A stretch of DNA of 64,000 nt, from assembly GCA_029204225.1 (NCBI GenBank), contig CM055113.1, forward strand, positions 16,747,745 to 16,811,744. Direction: 5' to 3'. The position numbers were made by a program, and so were the translations under genes. Source of the stretch: Diphasiastrum complanatum (lineage: Eukaryota; Streptophyta; Lycopodiopsida; Lycopodiales; Lycopodiaceae). A model generated the notes under the pieces. The model worked only from the letters and a program-made list of their open reading frames with translations, ran no database searches and was not told the origin of the DNA. Positions 34,441-42,545 of the stretch are shown here, one piece after another (position 1 is the stretch's first letter; each line of letters opens with the position of its first letter).

Positions 34441-36308
34441 CGTTCTTAGCCCAACAAACCAATGTAACTAAGCGCTATGGGTTCTGTGCAGCGTGTAGCA
34501 CAAGGCTCTGCTTACTCATGAGCAGGAGCTAAACATCAAACAGTAACCTCTGACTTTTGGGCTGTGTTGCAGCGGATCCGCTGCAAAAACGTTCGGATCG
34601 TGCGATCCGGAACGTCAGCGATCCGGGTCGCGGATCGCAATTTTTTTTTTTTTTTTGGGGGAAAAGGATTAATGGCCAAATTTTTGGTGGGGGGTTTGGG
34701 GGGCAACGCCCCCCAACGACCCCCCAACGCCCCGACGGTAAGGCCTCTTCATGATTTGGCCTTCCAACTCCCTGAGTGAAAACACACTTTTTGGTGTTTC
34801 GCACCGAAAACAGTTGGCAGACTACACAGTCCAAATTTCTGAAACCATATGAAAATGCAGCCAGTTTTCTTAAACCATCTACTGATGTCCAGATTTCTAA
34901 TCAATGTAGCCCGCAGCCATCTGAAACCAAGCAACAGATCTGCATAACAATTGCTTTTTTGATATCCTTTCACATGATACCCATATTGGCAACTATACAA
35001 AAAAATTGCGTTCCGGGAAACCCTAATGGGAAATCCCGGATCGCGTTCCGGAACGTGGACTGCAACCTTGGTTTTGGGCTCTACCTGAACTACGCAAATT
35101 TCCAGAAACTGTTACACCAGCCTACTTATTTGACCTACAAATGATGCCAAAGAGTATCATCAACACCCTGATATTTCATAAACTTCAGCATTTAAAGGAG
35201 CCTGCACTGGATGTCCTAATTCCAACTTGACGGAACCACTTTGTAAGGCGCTAGAACTCCACATAATTCTGTTTGGTCTCCAAATATGCAGGTTACTCTG
35301 TCCCTATTCAAAGAAGTCCAGTAAACTGCAATGAAAAGCAGCAACACTGAAAGCTTTCGCTACCTATTGGTTCAGACTCCAGTTTACCCACTGTTATCCT
35401 TATTTCATACTTGCTGACAGCAACTTTTTATGACCCAAATGGTTACCAGAATTTGAAGCTTCATGTCAGCTTTTTAAAACATGCCACTTATCCCTGAAAC
35501 CTTATGATACACCAAGAGAATACATACAAGTAAGATAATATAATAGGACTGCAGTTTCAGAATTGAGTGCTTGCAAGAGCAAATCTTGAAAGAGATCGAG
35601 TTTACAATCAAAGCTCTCATTAACAAACCATGATAACTACAAAAAGGAATGAAGATATGCTTGTCACTCACTGGAATAGAGTCCATGTGAGTTAAGCGCT
35701 TTCTAACTTCTCCATCTTGCTGAGAAAAGTCTTCAGATAAAACCAAGGCAATAACTCCATCATTGCCATCATCTTCATAATACGAATAATCTGGGCTTGA
35801 GCTTTCACCCTTTCTACCAGAGTCTGTTCTATCCATCCGAACTGAATCAAAAAGTGATGTCCCAGGAGTAGAATCACCACTGGTAACTGTCTCCGTTTCC
35901 TTTTGCAAGTCTCGATTTTGATAGCTTGCATGTATGTCTTCAGTGTTAGAACTCGAAGGAAGCTGTTTCTCTCCTGGGTAACTTACGTCAAAAAAGTTCT
36001 CTCCTTCACTCAGCCAAACTTGCGTGGGAATCGATTCTGCGGGCAAACTTTTTGAATCAGCACCTTCGCAAATTTCTACAGAGGAAAAATGTGAAAGTTC
36101 TTCCTGTAACACATGTGCAATGGCTTCATCATTCAGTGTGCTACTACCTTGCCCACTCATAGAACATGTCGTCACATGGACACTGGAGACTGCACCATCA
36201 CCAGTACCTTTGCTGCTTCCTGTATCGTAAGTGTTGCCTCCCCCGTCAAGAAGATGCAAACCCCAGCGTTCTAATTCCTTGTCTATCATGCTCATTTTCT
36301 TTCAAAAA
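19125..36308 (-). CDS. OTU-domain cysteine-type deubiquitinase gene (six exons, 3' end not seen)
   Basis: Six minus-strand exons join in frame through GT-AG introns of 3065, 2736, 355, 9900 and 164 bp into about 317 residues without a stop. Order: N-terminal RWGLHLLDG, an acidic Ser-rich region, DEAIAHVLQEELSHFSS, GEVRKRL, then HVPKINGEIP, GDGNCQ (catalytic Asp and Cys), FRALSDQLYR, SYEGYVPTKYSDYLKRMAK and SGEWGDHVTLQAAADS. This layout matches the plant OTU proteases of the Arabidopsis OTU9/OTU10 type, which cleave ubiquitin from proteins. The last 30-40 residues, with the catalytic His in FWAEVHYN, were not found. Intron 4 is stuffed with transposons. The gene looks intact as far as seen. 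Confidence 0.9.
19338..19411 (-). CDS. OTU gene exon 5
   Basis: Acceptor TTTGCAG|CTAAAG, donor GCAAA|GTATGG; 74 bases. Reads LKSHPDSYEGYVPTKYSDYL then KRMA, plus two bases of Lys. It lies 9.9 kb from exon 4 on the far side of a copia element, a LINE and a Helitron, yet its phase and sequence continue the protein exactly. Confidence 0.93.
19537..19589. repeat. Short perfect inverted repeat (hairpin)
   Basis: TGCCAAGGGAT (19537-19547) pairs with ATCCCTTGGCA (19579-19589). Inside it, GCCGC (19551-19555) pairs with GCGGC (19565-19569). It lies just left of an LTR and inside OTU intron 4. Confidence 0.8.
19595..19920 (+). repeat. Copia 5' LTR (326 bp)
   Basis: Starts TGTGAAG and ends CTTCACA, a perfect 7-bp terminal inverted repeat with TG...CA ends. 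It directly abuts a primer-binding site at 19921. The candidate 3' LTR at 23516 also begins TGTGAAG but diverges soon after. Confidence 0.8.
19921..19933 (+). other. Primer-binding site
   Basis: TGGTATCAGAGCC, complementary to initiator tRNA-Met, immediately after the LTR end CA. Confidence 0.9.
19934..21789 (+). repeat. Long non-coding copia leader with duplicated module
   Basis: No gag N-terminal domain can be read. Two diverged copies of a roughly 740-bp module seem to follow each other: shared landmarks GTACTGT followed by CACGTGTG occur near 20090 and 20820, and CCCAACCTGGTGA near 20282 and 21019. Similar wording appears in the leader of the copia at 60.3-60.5 kb. The unusual length (1.86 kb) is explained by this duplication. 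Confidence 0.55.
21790..22331 (+). pseudogene. Copia gag zinc knuckle and degenerate protease
   Basis: A 180-codon frame. Residues 14-27 are a CCHC zinc knuckle (CYYCGKIGHLACKC). Residues 72-84 align with the copia protease active site, but WWIDSGATSHIT-type sequence reads WWINIGTKSHIT, so the catalytic Asp is lost. The end (NVLYVLSFSRNVLSVSQL) is the usual protease C-terminus. GAG-pre-integrase and integrase do not follow. The start Met lies after a spacer and is not necessarily the original start. Confidence 0.8.
22332..23515 (+). pseudogene. Copia internal region without pol, with an unidentified coding relic
   Basis: After protease only a short pre-RT piece is recognisable (SETLASQTWSKAILVEYD at 22780-22830). 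Then frames at 22910-23220 and 23340-23480 encode something I do not recognise: VKICVFSCCEATCKHIMRIS, SSSKDTYIHDDVFSLM, then HGYGDAAAISDLLAGF and INFIPKDLL. The same stretch recurs in the minus-strand element at 42541-42000, in the same order before its 3' LTR. It may be a captured host-gene fragment or a lineage-specific ORF. Stops and frameshifts are present. Confidence 0.6.
23516..23840 (+). repeat. Copia 3' LTR, right end truncated
   Basis: Begins TGTGAAGATTTTGC right after a GATGAGGAG purine tract. The first 100 bases resemble the LTR start at 41989 on the minus strand (shared ACATATG.AAATCTCACA and GTGTGGAGCA). It runs into LINE sequence near 23840 without a clear CA end. Confidence 0.6.
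23842..24402 (-). pseudogene. LINE endonuclease C-terminal part
   Basis: A 186-codon frame without a stop. It includes FIAVCYFPLETSSF, SNFNARIASCQTMFHD (family DFNA; here NFNA), HNGGHTVIDYLRGSPSF and DHSRLPLCT. Loss of the Asp in DFNA suggests an inactive enzyme. An intact version nicks target DNA to prime reverse transcription. Confidence 0.75.
23842..25226 (-). mobile_element. L1-type LINE fragment (endonuclease region)
   Basis: On the minus strand, starting from the Helitron insertion at 25227: a coiled-coil-like stretch (LRSEVHILIAEVKLVKDEQ), then the endonuclease start ELGLWNCNGIYSS, GRGLGGVACLYRE, FIAVCYFP, and its C-terminal part HTVIDYL and CDHSRLPL (usual SDHRPL). Plant L1 LINE ORF2 has this apurinic-type endonuclease before its RT. 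RT is absent. Frames shift near 24600 and 24420. It is cut on one side by the copia LTR and on the other by a Helitron. Confidence 0.75.
25227..26032 (+). mobile_element. Helitron 5' terminal segment (second copy)
   Basis: Starts A|TCTATATTAATTAAAAG, very like the start of the intact Helitron at 26033, and shares GGCAGCTCACG and GCTAACGC just behind it (25258-25280 versus 26067-26090). It interrupts the LINE. No own 3' end could be assigned. ORFs on the minus strand (25327-25641) have no recognised domain. Confidence 0.6.
26091..26558 (+). CDS. Two-exon gene carried by the Helitron: small membrane protein
   Basis: Exon 1 26091-26327 (79 codons) ends at donor CTGTG|GTATTA; exon 2 26427-26558 follows acceptor TTTGTCAG|GCTATC and ends in TAA; the 99-bp intron keeps phase 0. 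The product is 122 residues from the first ATG, or 114 from the Met at 26115 (MSFTYEKSKTWRW), which looks the more natural start. Residues about 32-55 (FFAAFAGLCVVMPWATGHAI) form one hydrophobic segment; the C-terminus is charged (NKERLEPLLREIERKD, DDRYAA-like EDRYAATFRGETLTG). It resembles short conserved plant proteins of unknown function, but I cannot name it. No stop or frameshift is seen. Splicing is inferred. Confidence 0.6.
27267..27300 (+). repeat. Decayed 3' end of a second Helitron family
   Basis: GCCCGC (27267-27272) pairs with GCGGGC (27283-27288), then TCACATCGCTAT. The same end, with an intact CTAG|T, occurs at 53122-53151. Here the terminus has mutated to CTAT. It lies inside the larger Helitron. 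Confidence 0.6.
27341..27676 (+). CDS. Uncharacterised 111-codon ORF inside Helitron
   Basis: Open from ATG at 27341 to TGA. The C-terminal half (YVVRHWVNALMRKHGSEL, then FTFDNMGFGIWRTAFWFS) has a protein-like composition. No family is recognised. It may be another captured gene piece or chance; no splice evidence. Confidence 0.25.
   Translation: MMQTGSTASHLSDQPFQGRTNLHRKHLITSGLGQTIFHKSLCFPLRPRRILIIHGGLLSLSLSCRTSAYVVRHWVNALMRKHGSELEAGGGAVFTFDNMGFGIWRTAFWFS
27831..27849. repeat. Poly-G tract (19 bases)
   Basis: Homopolymer inside the Helitron, followed by a purine-rich GGAGGAGGGAGGG stretch that could form a G-quadruplex. Confidence 0.9.
28107..28206 (+). repeat. 57-bp tandem repeat in the Helitron
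   Basis: ATATGCGAAGGT...CCGAAGGTCTCTCTCGGCC begins at 28107 and again at 28164. The second copy is partial and differs by few bases. Confidence 0.85.
28277..28314. repeat. (CT)19 microsatellite
   Basis: Perfect CT run, followed after a few bases by a short CA run at about 28330-28342. Both lie inside the Helitron. Confidence 0.95.
28520..28808 (-). pseudogene. Ala/Pro-rich ORF fragment cut by the Helitron
   Basis: Minus-strand frame from ATG at 28808 (MASPPSYAPALCLRSRAPAC) with alternating Ala, Pro and Gln. At 28520 it runs into the Helitron 3' end, so further residues are not native. It may be the LINE part upstream of the fragment at 25226-23842, because both lie on the minus strand on either side of the Helitron block. 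Function unknown. Confidence 0.35.
29312..29386 (-). CDS. OTU gene exon 4
   Basis: Acceptor TTCTAG|TTTCGA, donor CGCCAG|GTAAAA; 75 bases, exactly 25 codons. Reads FRALSDQLYRTSEHHKFVR then KQIVRQ, the helix after the catalytic Cys, very conserved in plant OTU proteins. Confidence 0.95.
29742..29796 (-). CDS. OTU gene exon 3, catalytic cysteine
   Basis: Acceptor GTGTAG|A, donor TGCCAG|GTCTGC; 55 bases. Reads LELYGLRERKIPGDGNCQ. GDGNC holds the catalytic Cys and the adjacent Asp of OTU proteases. The usual residues before it are KVQGDGNC; here they are KIPGDGNC. The first base completes the Arg codon split with exon 2. Confidence 0.95.
29797..32532 (-). other. OTU intron 2 (2736 bp)
   Basis: No recognisable transposon protein. 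The 63-codon minus frame at 30848-31039 and the plus frame at 30016-30267 lack known motifs. A TC run lies near 31567-31587. Confidence 0.6.
32533..32606 (-). CDS. OTU gene exon 2
   Basis: Acceptor GACAG|CACGTT, donor GAGAG|GTTTGC; 74 bases. Reads HVPKINGEIPTADDATLDHQ followed by RLWE and two bases of an Arg codon completed by the next exon. This is the conserved linker immediately before the OTU fold. Codon phase matches both neighbours. Confidence 0.93.
32607..34554 (-). other. OTU intron 1, exon-2-proximal part
   Basis: AT-rich sequence with no recognised gene. It includes a TA microsatellite and leads to the Mutator-like insertion. Short open frames are random. Confidence 0.55.
34402..34436. 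repeat. (TA)17 microsatellite
   Basis: TA run of about 35 bases within OTU intron 1. Confidence 0.95.
34555..35080. mobile_element. Mutator-like non-autonomous element with 9-bp target duplication
   Basis: TTTTGGGCT occurs at both ends (34555-34563 and 35072-35080), a 9-bp duplication as made by Mutator-like transposases. Inside, the ends are imperfect inverted copies: GTTGCAG, CGTTC, ATCCGG and GCAATTTTTTT on the left mirror the right end. There is no transposase ORF; length about 510 bp. A sequence related to its right end lies at 52985-53075. The first few terminal bases do not match, so exact ends are tentative. Confidence 0.6.
35672..36308 (-). CDS. OTU gene exon 1 (coding), N-terminal region
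   Basis: ATG at 36295-36293 opens 208 codons to the donor CCA|GTGAGT at 35672/35671. An acceptor CTTGCAG|TTTTT at 36308 suggests that this exon starts with 13 bases of 5' leader after an upstream intron. It encodes RWGLHLLDGGG, then a Ser/Asp/Glu-rich, probably disordered region containing DEAIAHVLQEELSHFSSVE and ending GEVRKRLTHMDSIP. Reading past the donor gives about 65 intron-encoded residues that should be ignored. Arabidopsis homologues share the start and the AHxxQEELS motif. Confidence 0.88.
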
Positions 36309-38713
36309 CTGCAAGCTCTCATTTGAATGTCTTCGCATTAAATGTGCGAGTTCAAGTAATTATTTTTCACTTCATATCATTCATAAACTCATAGTTTGTA
36401 TTAATAAGAGCTTGAATTATCTGCTCCAGATCAAAACGATGAGGAGAAGATGCACCCAAATGCCTAAAAAGCTTCACTCGATGCACCAACAAGATAGATC
36501 GTTTCTTGAAAGGCAGAACATTTGCACAAACAATAACAAATGTTAGTTTGTAACACAAGTCAAAATTGCAGTTTTTGGATAGATCATGAAATAGTGCAGG
36601 GATGTCCAAGTTCTATAGAGGTGCATATATGGCTCCCAAACTTCAAAGTGTGCCCTTTTGAAATTTCCAGAGTTACAGATGTAAGCTCGAGGTATCTTCG
36701 ATCAGGTCAATGTGCTGCCGATAATCTTCACCTGTTGAAAATTGTTAACAACAAATACTTGTTAGCAGGAGCAGACTTTTCAATTAATACCTATTTGACA
36801 TAACTCAAATGCAAGCGAAAGACTAATAACAACTTCAACACTATATCCTTCCATGTCACAGACACAAACATAGACTGCTTTTCAACTAAAAGGAGAAAAC
36901 CACGTCTTCTTTTCAATATTTACTTTACTATCTTAGTGCAGTTCTCTAGATCAAGCTACAAATGCAAAGGATGCTCTTGTATATGTGCACGCCCTGACCT
37001 CATTCACATCTTTCATTGATTTGAGTTGACTGTACCAGCATGACTTCTGCTAGTTTACACAAAAAAAACCCTACACTTCAGTCTACAGAATGGCATATCA
37101 CTGGCAGTCCATCCTGAGAATTCCATAGCCAAAATCAAAGCTCTGGATCGTCCAAGGCAGACTGCCCCTTCCGTAGTACTACAACATTTTAGCTATCTTA
37201 TTGCATCTCCCTTAACATTTTATAATCGTTTCACTCATGTCTTATAGAAATACTGCAAACCACGTATAAAAGCATAAAATTGCTGAAAATGGACTCATGT
37301 AGTTAGCAAAAAAGCAGGTTGGAACTTGAAATCAGCTTCATTGTTGGCCTCACTTAATCGAATTGCATAATTGCCCATTTCTCAATCATCAATTCACAAG
37401 ATGGCAATGCCCATATGGCAGATACAAGAATTAGTATAATTCCAACGAAATACAACATGTTGCCTTGTGAACTGATTTAAATAAATTTGAGATTTGATTC
37501 AAGTTTTTCAAAGCCTTTTTTTCCAATAATTGTTTCTCCTCCCTTCATTTCAAAATCTCCTTCATTTTTCATAATCTTTCTCATCATCTGACAGCAGCTC
37601 AATAGTAAAACTTTGAATAAAAAACTTGGCAATTCAAATCACTAGAACGACAGCCCCATTTGAGTTCAATACAGGAACTATTCTTTTTAAAAGACTACCT
37701 CCTTTCATGGAAAGTCCTAAGCATAGCAGCTAGTACCTACAGAGTGAACTAGTTGCTCCTGGCAATATGCATCTTGTAAGTGTTATCGAAATTGAGTTTG
37801 CCAACATAATAGTAGGTTTCAAAATCTAGGGAATTCCATTGTACACAGCACATCTATGTCAAGTTAGTGACTCCTTATCATACCTTCTCAGTGATATCAA
37901 GGCCAAAGCTTGCATGTTAAAAATCTAGAGTGTTGAGAAAGGAATGCTACCAAGAGAGGAAATCAAACCTCATGAGGATCAAGTTTTGTCACTTTGGAAT
38001 TTGAATGCTTTGCGTGATCTAAAAAATGTAGCCAAGCAAACTTGGTTCCAATGCAACTACATATATAATTTGGTTTTCCTAATAGCTGATACGTATCACT
38101 ATTTTTTTGAACTTTCTAGGATTTTTTTCACCTGAGACACCTAAATTTTTTTACCAAAACAATAACTACAACCATTTAGCTCAAAAATGACCTAAAATTT
38201 TGGAACCGATGCATCTATGTTTTGGTATGTTTTCTATCTTTGATTACCATATAGCAACTGTATTTCTCAAAATAAAAATACATTGTACATATAGTTGTTC
38301 ACTCAAGCAACCCATGCATGGCCCAGGTTGCCGTTGATGGGACGCGTAAGGGAGAGAGTTAGAATTAGAATAGAATCACTCTGTTACTATATTGTGGGTC
38401 CTATCTGTAGATAAAATATTCTTGTACTCCACAGCGTTCCTATGGAAAGAGAGATTCTTGCATTTCCTTGAGTTGGATGTTATGAACGTACGCTCCAATG
38501 CTCTTTTATATTTTGAGTGACTTGAAAATCCAAAAAGTTATGAATGAAAAATTATGATTCAAATTCTAAGCATTTATGATTAAGGAATCATAAATGACAC
38601 TTGTCTATCATTAGAGGATTTTGTGAAAAAGCAATGATCCTAGAAATAATGAGTGATTCATGATTCTATGATGACATTTATTTTCCTTCTTGTTTTGTAG
38701 ATAGAACTAGTTT
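36309..38713. other. No recognisable gene; probable OTU 5' intron
   Basis: No open frame with a recognised domain on either strand. If the OTU leader exon is near 39.3-39.7 kb, this is intron sequence. Confidence 0.45.
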
Positions 38714-39230
38714 AAGGGGGAATGAATGTTATGTCCTTATCCAGTGACAAGGATATTCCTTAGGTAAGGCAGTGAGGCCTCCAGTGGCATATTATTAAGC
38801 ATGGCGTTATTATTCTTTGTATAGGCCAAAAGGTACTTACTTAGTATGTGAGAGCTCATCCTCCAAATGAGAAACGTGTGGAGCACTACATGGCATGTGA
38901 CGATTATATGCATGATGAGTGACATGTAACAGAAGTTAAGTCCGGTTAGCATGAGGGTTGCAAGGGCACATGCACAAACTCCCAGGCCCTATATATCCCG
39001 GTGGAGACTTGCCCTCTAGACCTATTGGTTTTCAAGTTTGGTTACGTGTTTTGTTTCTCTCATCAAGCATTCACTTGCCAAGGCTTGGGAGTGAGGTGCT
39101 GAACTTCTAGGAAGATTCATCTCTATTTCATTGGCTGGTTTTGCCTCCCATGAATCATAGCACTTTCAAGGTATACAAACAATAGGTTCTACCATGTTTA
39201 GCCTCACAATAATTCTAGATTGCATGTATG
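38714..39230 (+). repeat. LTR-like remnant
   Basis: A purine tract AAGGGGGAA (38714-38722) is followed by TGAATGTTATGTCC, like a polypurine tract and gypsy 3' LTR start. A TATA-like CCTATATATCCC lies near 38986. The end of the LTR and its duplication were not found. Confidence 0.4.
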
Positions 39231-39309
39231 CTACAAGTTATACAAAAAATCAGAAATAAGTTGCTAGCTTTCACAACAGACAGCGAGATTACAATTAGCA
39301 AAGGGAAGC

Positions 39310-39760
39310 GGATAGAAAACCTTGCTTCTCGAAATTTACACCGCTCCAAGATTATGCACCATAGCCATCATCCATTAGCGAAGCCGGAAAGAACACAGAG
39401 CAAAATCGAAAGCGGGAATCAATAGATTGTGCCCTCTGACAAGCAGGATTATTGCTGAAGAAAAATAAATCTTCACGTCACGTCTGCGCCATGCCTGATC
39501 GCTCACGAATGACGATCAAATCTGATATTCTATCAATTTTCTGAAGAGCTTTAACGAGAGAATGAAAGCAGGAGGAGGAGGAGGAGGAGGTGACCGCCCC
39601 GCCATTCTTCTTCGCTGCCGCTGCACGTAAGATAAAGGATAGGCGGGTGTTAGGTACGGAAGATACCACCACCGTTGATTTTTCAAGCAACCATCTAGAT
39701 TCGTGCCACGTATACGTCACTGAAAATTGAAAAGTTCTAAGCAACATCCCATGGTCCTTC
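39310..39760 (-). promoter_or_regulatory. Candidate 5' leader/promoter-proximal region of the OTU gene
   Basis: Minus-strand sequence is GC-richer than its surroundings and has a 5'-leader look. It holds a short upstream ORF starting ATGGCGGGGCGG with a run of Pro codons (CCT repeats), ending after about 30 codons. A possible donor is GAAGCAAG|GTTTTC near 39320. It lies 3 kb upstream of OTU exon 1, where an acceptor (36308) demands a leader exon. Position and composition are the only support. Confidence 0.3.
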
Positions 39761-40196
39761 CGGGGTCTTGTATCTTTTGAGTCTTGTTTTTTGTTTTTAA
39801 TGAAAGTCGGGTTTTATTTTTATTTCATTTGTAGCTTTTGAAATTAGCATGCCGCGGTAGGATATTGTGATGATTTGTTAAAAGCTGATGTGTTGCTTTA
39901 GATAAGTACGAGCATTATGATGCTTTTTTTTTAATGTGTTGATTTTTTACTTTGCAAATTTTTTTTTTTTAAGATTTGAAAGGCGATTCCCGTGATGTAT
40001 CAATCACCTTGATTTGAAGTTGGGGTGCACCTAAATGTCACCTTGAGCTGTGCGCCAAATTGAGACGCAAGCCTTCGTGTGAAGCATGAGCATGAGTGTC
40101 ATTGCAACTTGTTAACACAATTTGAGAATTGTGGGAGACCCTGGCAATCAATTTCGATAGGAATTTATCTCAACCCATTACTTTTTCAAAGTGACA

Positions 40197-40313
40197 CACC
40201 TCTTCAAGTGAGTTAAGTTGAAAAATGTGTCCTTTTTCTTTTAATATTTTTGAATCACCTCTTCAAGTGAGTTAAGTTGAAAAATGTGTCCTTTTCTTTT
40301 AATATTTTTGAAT
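40197..40313 (+). repeat. 59-bp tandem duplication
   Basis: CACCTCTTCAAGTGAGTTAA begins at 40197 and at 40256. The two copies differ by one T in a T run, so the duplication is recent. Confidence 0.95.
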
Positions 40314-40894
40314 TACAATGCAATACGTGCCTAGCAAAGCTAGTCGCAATATTCAAATCACCTTGTTTTTGTGAACTTCTAGGTAAATCTCCCCACTCCA
40401 AATTTTTGCCATTCAATATTCTAGAACTACCAAACATAATTATTATTTTTATATAGATAGTATGGTAACAAAATTGATCTATGAATTCAATAAACTTAAT
40501 TAGATATATATCTACTCATCATATTCAAGGAAGTCCAATTTTCCAAACAAACTTGGTATGACTTATTCCTTGGGCCTCATGTCACCCCGTCTCATCCCAT
40601 CAAGAAAATTGTGTGAGAATTTTGTTATAGGTTTAAATTGTGGCATCACTTTTTCAATATCTTTTGGTATTTTAGACATAAGATCAAGAAAAACATTTTG
40701 TTTGAAACGTATTGGACGAGCTCTCTAATGGAACCGAGATTAATAACCATCCAAATGGAAGGTTGATCCAAAAAAAAAAAATCAAAAGCAAAATAATCAC
40801 AAGGGCTCTCTCTTGCAGTCCTTCTACCCTTGTGAGGTGAACATACCTTAAGATTTGTTGCCCTTAGCCTGTTTCCCTCACTAGGCAAAAGCAG

Positions 40895-40911
40895 CCCCCC
40901 CCCCCCCCCCC
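40895..40911. repeat. Poly-C tract (17 bases)
   Basis: Homopolymer C run; the length may be uncertain in any assembly. Confidence 0.9.
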
Positions 40912-41659
40912 TCCCAAGCTAGATGTAACTTTCAACGAGTATCAAAATTGGGCTCTCATGAGATGCAGAACGTCATAATGAGCTTCTTAAATCCTAGGGT
41001 TTGTAATATTGTAAATATTTCACAAACATGAAATATCCAACCAAGGCAAATAGTTATCTAGCTTTTTGAAGTCAACTTCCTTGATTTCTTGTATGAAATT
41101 GGATGGAAAGAATATAATGGTCAGCTTTGTCGAACATTGAATAAGAGTATATGGTGTCATTGAGCAGCATTGCCCTCCATTTCCAAAAATTTGCGCTCTT
41201 TGAATTGAGGTCATTTTTTTAAAATAACAAGTTGTGAACTAGTAAAGTGGAATTGGATTGTAGTTCACCAATTTCTACTTGGAAATCTGACAATTTGAAA
41301 TTTTATTGATATAATGTCAAAGCCTCAATAGACACACTTTATGTCATAAGATGCATGTTCTTAAATCAACATAAGGAACAACCTTCTTGCATATAATTGA
41401 ACTTGACTCCTCATACTCACAAAATAATCAAAATGCTACTACAAATATGGTGACTTACACTTCTTCTCATTAACTCCAAAAAACTCACATAAAATTGATC
41501 TAAGACACATATAAGTAGCAAATTGAGGTGAAGGGGAGTGAAACATGATTGGACCCCTTCTTTTCCTCCTCTAAATATGATTGTCTTAGTGACATATTGA
41601 CCCTCAAACTTGATTGGACCAATTTGGTAGATTTCTAGCTTTTGATTGGTCACTAGCTC

Positions 41660-42545
41660 TCATGCCAACACATAGGGAAGTGTCACACATCCAACCTCAT
41701 CATGACAAATGTAACAAGCCTAACCTAGCTCGAGCCACATCACACTCTACTTTTGGCCTAATCATGACTTTACATGTGTACTTGCTCAAATTACCTCTAA
41801 TGCCAAAAATGGCCTAATCAACTACTAACACATGGATTGACGTCTACTAAATTTCAAGTACCTTGACTGAACATAGATCTAACATGTTTATGTCTACTTC
41901 ACACGTCGGAACTTGCTCCACACGTGTGAGATTTCCATATGTACAAGAAGATGTAAACTACTCAAGCTATATTTTGCCAATTTTTCACACTCCTCCTCAA
42001 AAACTAGCTTGATGAGATACTGGATCAAATAGGAGACTTGCGAAACTTGGACCCTTTGGTATGAATTTGATGTGAAGACCAGCCAAGGGATCCTTCATAG
42101 CAGAAAATTCACCAAATCCATGATAGGATTTCTTTGGTGGAAATCCATTGCCAACTCCTTTAACGAGCATTCCACCAATTTGTCACCATTTCATTTTGTT
42201 CCCTCCATGCTTGAAGATGATATTGGCCTTGAAACCTCCACTTCCTTGAAAATAGTTGCACCATAAAAAGATAAATCTGAGGGCTCCATGCCTCATGATG
42301 ACCATGAAGAACAAGATCACAAGATAGGCAAAAAGTTGCCAAGATTTTCCACTCTAGCTTGACTAGTCCACATACTATGAACTTTTTCTAGGATAGATCT
42401 AATCTTGAAATCAACAACTATCTTGATCTTATTGAGGCTACACACTTGATCAAGGATGTAAGTGTCCTTTTTGGATGATTCACTTAATCTTAAGGGACGT
42501 TTACAAATTGCCTCACAAAATGGAAAAACAAGATTTTTCACACTA
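41660..42545 (-). mobile_element. Copia 3' part, same family as the 19.6-23.8 kb element
   Basis: The minus strand reads an internal relic (LVFPFCEAICKRPLRLSES, SSKKDTYILDQVCSL, later YHGFGEFSAMKDPLAG and IKFIPKG). A GAGGAGGAG purine tract (41990-41998) and an LTR beginning TGTGAAAAATTGGC at 41989 follow. Order and sequence parallel 22960-23600. Its 5' part is replaced by copia B, whose LTR starts at 42546. The LTR end near 41660 is approximate. Confidence 0.65.

Larger units (their letters stand above)
39780..41660. other. No recognisable gene
   Basis: Anonymous AT-rich sequence with a tandem duplication and a poly-C tract, listed separately. The open frames of 60-80 codons show no known motif. 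Confidence 0.45.

Noticed and set aside
34529-34834. 101-codon ORF in the Mutator-like element
   Set aside because: Runs through homopolymers and terminal repeats; no transposase motif.
35474-35671. C-terminal 65 residues of the OTU first-exon ORF
   Set aside because: They follow a good splice donor and do not match the family; intron read-through.
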